From Oscillatoriales cyanobacterium CG2_30_40_61 (GTDB lineage Bacteria; Cyanobacteriota; Cyanobacteriia; Cyanobacteriales; Microcoleaceae): a stretch of 44,697 bases of DNA. The notes under the pieces were generated by a model that made no database searches, was not told the origin of the DNA, and saw nothing but the letters and a program-made list of their open reading frames with translations. The DNA lies in the NCBI GenBank assembly GCA_001873365.1, contig MNYZ01000102.1, positions 3,505-48,201 on the forward strand. The letters are read 5' to 3'. The translations under genes and the position numbers were made by a program. Positions 41,872-44,697 of this stretch are shown here, in pieces; the first letter of the stretch is position 1, and every line of letters begins with the position of its first letter.

Positions 41872-41992
41872 GGATTTAAGAGGATTTCACGGATTTCACG
41901 GATTTTAATTTGTCCCCCAATCAAGTTGAGGGCAGGCCCCCAATCAAGTCGAAACCAGGGTTAATCTGCGTAATCCCCTTAAATCCGTGATC
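41872..41992. repeat. Inverted repeat of ACGGATTTAAG type
   Basis: ACACGGATTTAAGAGG and TCACGGATTTCACGGATT face CCCTTAAATCCGTGATC and AATCTGCGTAATCCCCTT at the other end. An inner pair CCCCCAATCAAGT occurs twice. The arms are imperfect. It lies between rsmD and cysQ. Confidence 0.55.
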
Positions 41993-42010
41993 CTTATTAC
42001 TGGAGTTTTT

Positions 42011-42970
42011 ATGTTTTACGAAAAAGAAAAACAAATTGCGATTGCAGCCACATTAAGCGCCTGGAAACTGTGTGAAAGAGTGCGGGAAAATATTCCCCAA
42101 GCGATGGAAAAAATTGATAAAAGTCCGGTGACGGTAGCTGATTATGGCTCTCAAGCAATTATTTGTAAAGCTTTAGCAGAAGTATTCCCCAATGATCCCG
42201 TTGTGGGGGAAGAAGATGCGACGGAATTACAAACTCCAGAAATGGCGGAAAACTTAGCAAAAATTACTCAATACGTCCAAGAAATCATTCCCGATGCCAC
42301 TTCAGAACAAATTATCAACTGGATTAATCAAGGCAATGGAAAAGTTGAAAAAAGGTTTTGGACATTAGATCCAATTGATGGTACAAAGGGCTTTTTAAGA
42401 CAGGATCAATATGCGATCGCTTTGGCTTTAATTGAGGATGGAGAGGTGAAAGTTGGGGTGATGGGATGCCCAGCCTATCCCGTGGAAAATCATCAAGCTG
42501 GGGCCTTATTTGTAGCAGTTAGGGGCCAAGGATCAACGATGATCATATTGGCAACGGGGGAAGAAATTCCGATTCAAGTTGTCGCTGAAAATGATATGGA
42601 AAATTTGCGATTTGTCGGCAGTATTGAAGCCAGTCATGGTGATATTGATCGTCAGGATGCTGTGGCAAAAGCGGTGGGAATTGTGGCGCCAGCAGTTAAG
42701 ATGGATTCCCAGGCAAAATATGGGGCGGTGGCGTCTGGAAAAGCGGCGTTATATTTGCGACTTCCTTCTCCTAAAACCCCTAATTATCGGGAGAATATTT
42801 GGGATCATGCCGCCGGGGCAATTGTAGTAGAAGAAGCGGGGGGACGGGTGAGTGATATGTTTGGTAAACCTTTGGATTTTGCCTCTAATCCTAAGATGTT
42901 AGAAAATCGGGGTATTATTGTTAGTAATGGGATTATCCATGATCCTGTTTTAGCAGTATTAAATGAATAA
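42011..42970 (+). CDS. cysQ: 3'(2'),5'-bisphosphate nucleotidase (CysQ/HAL2 family)
   Basis: A Mg-dependent, Li-sensitive phosphatase converting PAP to AMP, which clears the by-product of sulfate assimilation. GEEDAT, WTLDPIDGTKGFLR (metal-binding DPIDGT) and IWDHAAGAIVVEEAGG are the inositol-phosphatase superfamily signatures. The eukaryote-like HAL2 length (319 residues from MFYEKEK) fits the plant/cyanobacterial branch better than short CysQ. The true start is ATG 42011 with GGAG five bases upstream; the GTG at 41987 lies in a repeat and is rejected. Substrate preference is inferred. Confidence 0.88.
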   Translation: MFYEKEKQIAIAATLSAWKLCERVRENIPQAMEKIDKSPVTVADYGSQAIICKALAEVFPNDPVVGEEDATELQTPEMAENLAKITQYVQEIIPDATSEQIINWINQGNGKVEKRFWTLDPIDGTKGFLRQDQYAIALALIEDGEVKVGVMGCPAYPVENHQAGALFVAVRGQGSTMIILATGEEIPIQVVAENDMENLRFVGSIEASHGDIDRQDAVAKAVGIVAPAVKMDSQAKYGAVASGKAALYLRLPSPKTPNYRENIWDHAAGAIVVEEAGGRVSDMFGKPLDFASNPKMLENRGIIVSNGIIHDPVLAVLNE

Positions 42971-43446
42971 TTGATCCAAATTATTCTAGGATTTTTTCTG
43001 ATTAATTCTGTGTTGGGGTAAAGAAACCTTCATTGGTGTCAACTTAAGCCTCCGAAGCCCGGAAATAAATTTCGGGCTGTAGAGACGTGCCATAGCGCGT
43101 CTCTACTTTGATATAATAGTCTCCCTGTAAGACTGAATCACATAAACTCTGGCATTTTGATATTGCTTTATCCGCGCTAAAATTTGAGCTTTTAACATCC
43201 CAAGTTGAGGATACAGATAAACCCATTTTAAAAAACCGATAACGGATGAATCTAAAGCTAATTTTCCCCTCCTAATTTGTTATAACTTATAACTCCTTCT
43301 TTCTGGCATCGGTTTTTTATTGATCCGGTTTCGATCGCTGATTAATTAACTATTGCCTATTTTGGTATTCCCTGCTATATAATTAATATCAACTTAAAAA
43401 GGGATAGTTCCCCTTAATTTTGGTATCCTAATCTTCAATATTTATT
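42971..43446. other. Gene-free gap with two hairpins
   Basis: 476 bp between cysQ and hisF. AGCCCGGAAATAAATTTCGGGCT (about 43057-43078) forms one hairpin and TGTAGAGACG/CGTCTCTAC (43078-43107) another, related to the palindrome at 698-725. A 60-residue minus-strand frame (43044-43226) reads through both hairpins and is not convincing. The rest is AT-rich. The hisF promoter should lie at the right end. Confidence 0.5.
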
Positions 43447-44232
43447 ATGCTGGCAAAACGAATTTTACCTTGTTTAGATGTGAAAGCGGGTCGAGTGGTG
43501 AAGGGGGTTAATTTTGTTGATTTAAAAGATGCTGGTGATCCGGTGGAATTGGCAGCGGCTTATAATGATGCTGGAGCGGATGAATTAGTATTTCTGGATA
43601 TCACCGCCACCCATGAAGACCGAGATATTATTTTTGATGTGGTTTATCGCACCGCCGAACAGGTATTTATTCCCTTAACAGTAGGTGGAGGGATTCAAAA
43701 CTTAGAAATGATTAAAAACTTATTAAGAGCCGGGGCAGATAAAGTTAGTATTAATTCCGCCGCCGTGCGTGATCCTGACTTAATTAATCGAGCCAGCGAT
43801 CACTTTGGGGTGCAATGTATTGTAGTAGCAATTGATGCCCGTAGGCGCACAAATCCCGATAATCCGGGTTGGGATGTTTATGTACGAGGCGGTCGGGAAA
43901 ATACCGGAATTGATGCTCTAAAATGGGCAAAAGAAGTTACAAAAAGAGGGGCCGGAGAACTTCTAGTTACCAGTATGGATGCGGATGGAACCCAGGCGGG
44001 CTATGATTTAGAATTAACTCGAACTATTGCCGAATCCGTGGAAATTCCGGTGATTGCATCGGGAGGCGCTGGGACTTGTGAGCATATTTATCAAGCCCTA
44101 ACCCAAGGGAAAGCCGAAGCCGCTTTATTAGCCTCCCTATTGCATTATGGTCAATTAAGTGTGGCAGAAATTAAGACCTATTTAGCAGAACATCAAGTCC
44201 CGGTGAGGAATCCTGATATTTTGTCAGGGTGA
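43447..44232 (+). CDS. hisF: Imidazole glycerol phosphate synthase, cyclase subunit HisF
   Basis: A TIM barrel that uses HisH-derived ammonia to make imidazole glycerol phosphate and AICAR. Catalytic D11 ([14 protein letters not shown]) and D130 (VVAIDARR) are in place; phosphate-binding loops are VGGGIQ and SGGAGT. 261 residues is about 5 longer than typical because of a C-terminal tail ([12 protein letters not shown]). ATG start; no clear Shine-Dalgarno. Its partner hisH is at 40630-41283. It has its own upstream gap, so probably a separate promoter. Confidence 0.97.
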   Translation: MLAKRILPCLDVKAGRVVKGVNFVDLKDAGDPVELAAAYNDAGADELVFLDITATHEDRDIIFDVVYRTAEQVFIPLTVGGGIQNLEMIKNLLRAGADKVSINSAAVRDPDLINRASDHFGVQCIVVAIDARRRTNPDNPGWDVYVRGGRENTGIDALKWAKEVTKRGAGELLVTSMDADGTQAGYDLELTRTIAESVEIPVIASGGAGTCEHIYQALTQGKAEAALLASLLHYGQLSVAEIKTYLAEHQVPVRNPDILSG

Positions 44233-44467
44233 GGTCATCTTTTATTGGGCTTAAACAAATATTTGTTGATACCGAATTCGAGCCATAATTAGACTATTCC
44301 AAAGAAAAAATAGTGATTCTCCACCACCGGAGCGAAGAATTTTTTCAGCAGTTTTTCTCACATTTATCTGTTGATTCACTTTTTGATCAGCATCCTATAG
44401 CAGTCCTAAATCATTATCAAGAGCATGATATAATGATATACACTACTTGATTATGACAATAAAAATT
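44233..44467. other. Gap before the transposase gene
   Basis: AT-rich, no gene seen. It may hold the left end of the insertion element; TATAGCAGTCCTAAATCATT (44396-44415) is a candidate end, but its partner is beyond the window. Confidence 0.3.
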
Positions 44468-44697
44468 ATGAATGACTTACAACAGGCAGAAAAAGAGCGG
44501 AACAAAGAAATAGCTGAATTAGAAATTTTAATTGAGAGTAATCTTTCGGCAAGAGAACTAAAACGAGCAATAGCTGTCAGGATGGCGCTCACCGGTAAAA
44601 TTTACCGTGAAATCAGCCAAATTTTAGGTGTAAGCGAATTTTTTGTTGGGCATTGGAAAAAAGTTTTTAAAGGCAAAGGAATCGCTGGATTAAAACT
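44468..44697 (+). CDS. IS630-like transposase, N-terminal helix-turn-helix (3' truncated by window edge)
   Basis: From the ATG at 44468 the frame stays open to the end: MNDLQQAEKERNKEIAELEI, then SARELKRAIAVRMALTGKIY and REISQILGVSEFFVGHWKKV. The helix-turn-helix (IYREISQILGVSEFFVGHWKKVF) followed by GKGIAGLK is the start of IS630/Tc1-mariner type transposases found in many cyanobacteria. The DDE catalytic part lies beyond the window. No ribosome site of note. It is either a functional element or a remnant; this cannot be told here. Confidence 0.65.
   Translation, partial: MNDLQQAEKERNKEIAELEILIESNLSARELKRAIAVRMALTGKIYREISQILGVSEFFVGHWKKVFKGKGIAGLK

Noticed and set aside
41987-42010. Upstream GTG start of the cysQ gene
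   Set aside because: It lies within the right arm of an inverted repeat; the ATG at 42011 has a GGAG ribosome site.
43044-43226. 60-residue minus-strand frame
   Set aside because: It reads straight through two hairpins, including the dispersed GTAGAGACG palindrome, and resembles no family.

Overview
The window is chromosomal DNA from a filamentous cyanobacterium, most like Planktothrix or related Oscillatoriales. The evidence is a form IB RuBisCO operon in the order rbcL-rbcX-rbcS, two tiny photosystem genes (psaX and psbM), frequent HIP1 octamers (GCGATCGC), heptanucleotide STRR tracts and several families of short palindromic repeats. No rRNA or tRNA gene, CRISPR array or replication origin was seen.

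Layout. 1-2.9 kb is worn accessory DNA: the 3' end of an RTX-type protein gene, a secreted protein with a regular paired-cysteine repeat, a frameshifted NACHT-protein tail, a small conserved ORF, a foldback repeat with its right half duplicated, and an antitoxin beside a PIN toxin that has lost its 5' end. 2.9-7.7 kb holds rpsD, moaA, dnaG and an intact VapBC-like pair. 7.8-9.7 kb has the first 57 codons of an otherwise missing gene and a family-39 glycosyltransferase. 9.8-12.2 kb is the RuBisCO operon. 12.6-15.6 kb has a zinc-ribbon Ser/Thr kinase and an Ap4A phosphorylase.

15.7-22.7 kb is the most unusual block: four same-strand genes, in transcription order a GH24 lysozyme, an M15 peptidase, an orthocaspase, and an orthocaspase-nSTAND ATPase whose WD40 propeller is almost entirely gone and frameshifted. 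The two wall enzymes share a C-terminal peptidoglycan-binding tail and lack signal peptides. This may be a regulated lysis or cell-death module, but that is inference from domains and gene order.

23.1-34.3 kb carries mostly single housekeeping or signalling genes: a DJ-1/PfpI protein, lipA with psaX, a response regulator, a heptose-kinase-like PfkB protein, a CADD-like diiron protein, mutL, a cNMP-binding histidine kinase, a thioesterase, a double universal stress protein, psbM and a Uma2 nuclease. 34.6-40.4 kb is a single 1913-residue macroglobulin-like lipoprotein. 40.6-44.2 kb has hisH and hisF, the two halves of one enzyme, separated by rsmD and a cysQ-type phosphatase. The right edge cuts an IS630-like transposase gene.

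Two MITE-like families recur: one with AGGACTTACGCAC ends (three full copies plus a decayed one and a core-only one), and one with ends reading CGATTGAAATCG...CTACACA (two copies).
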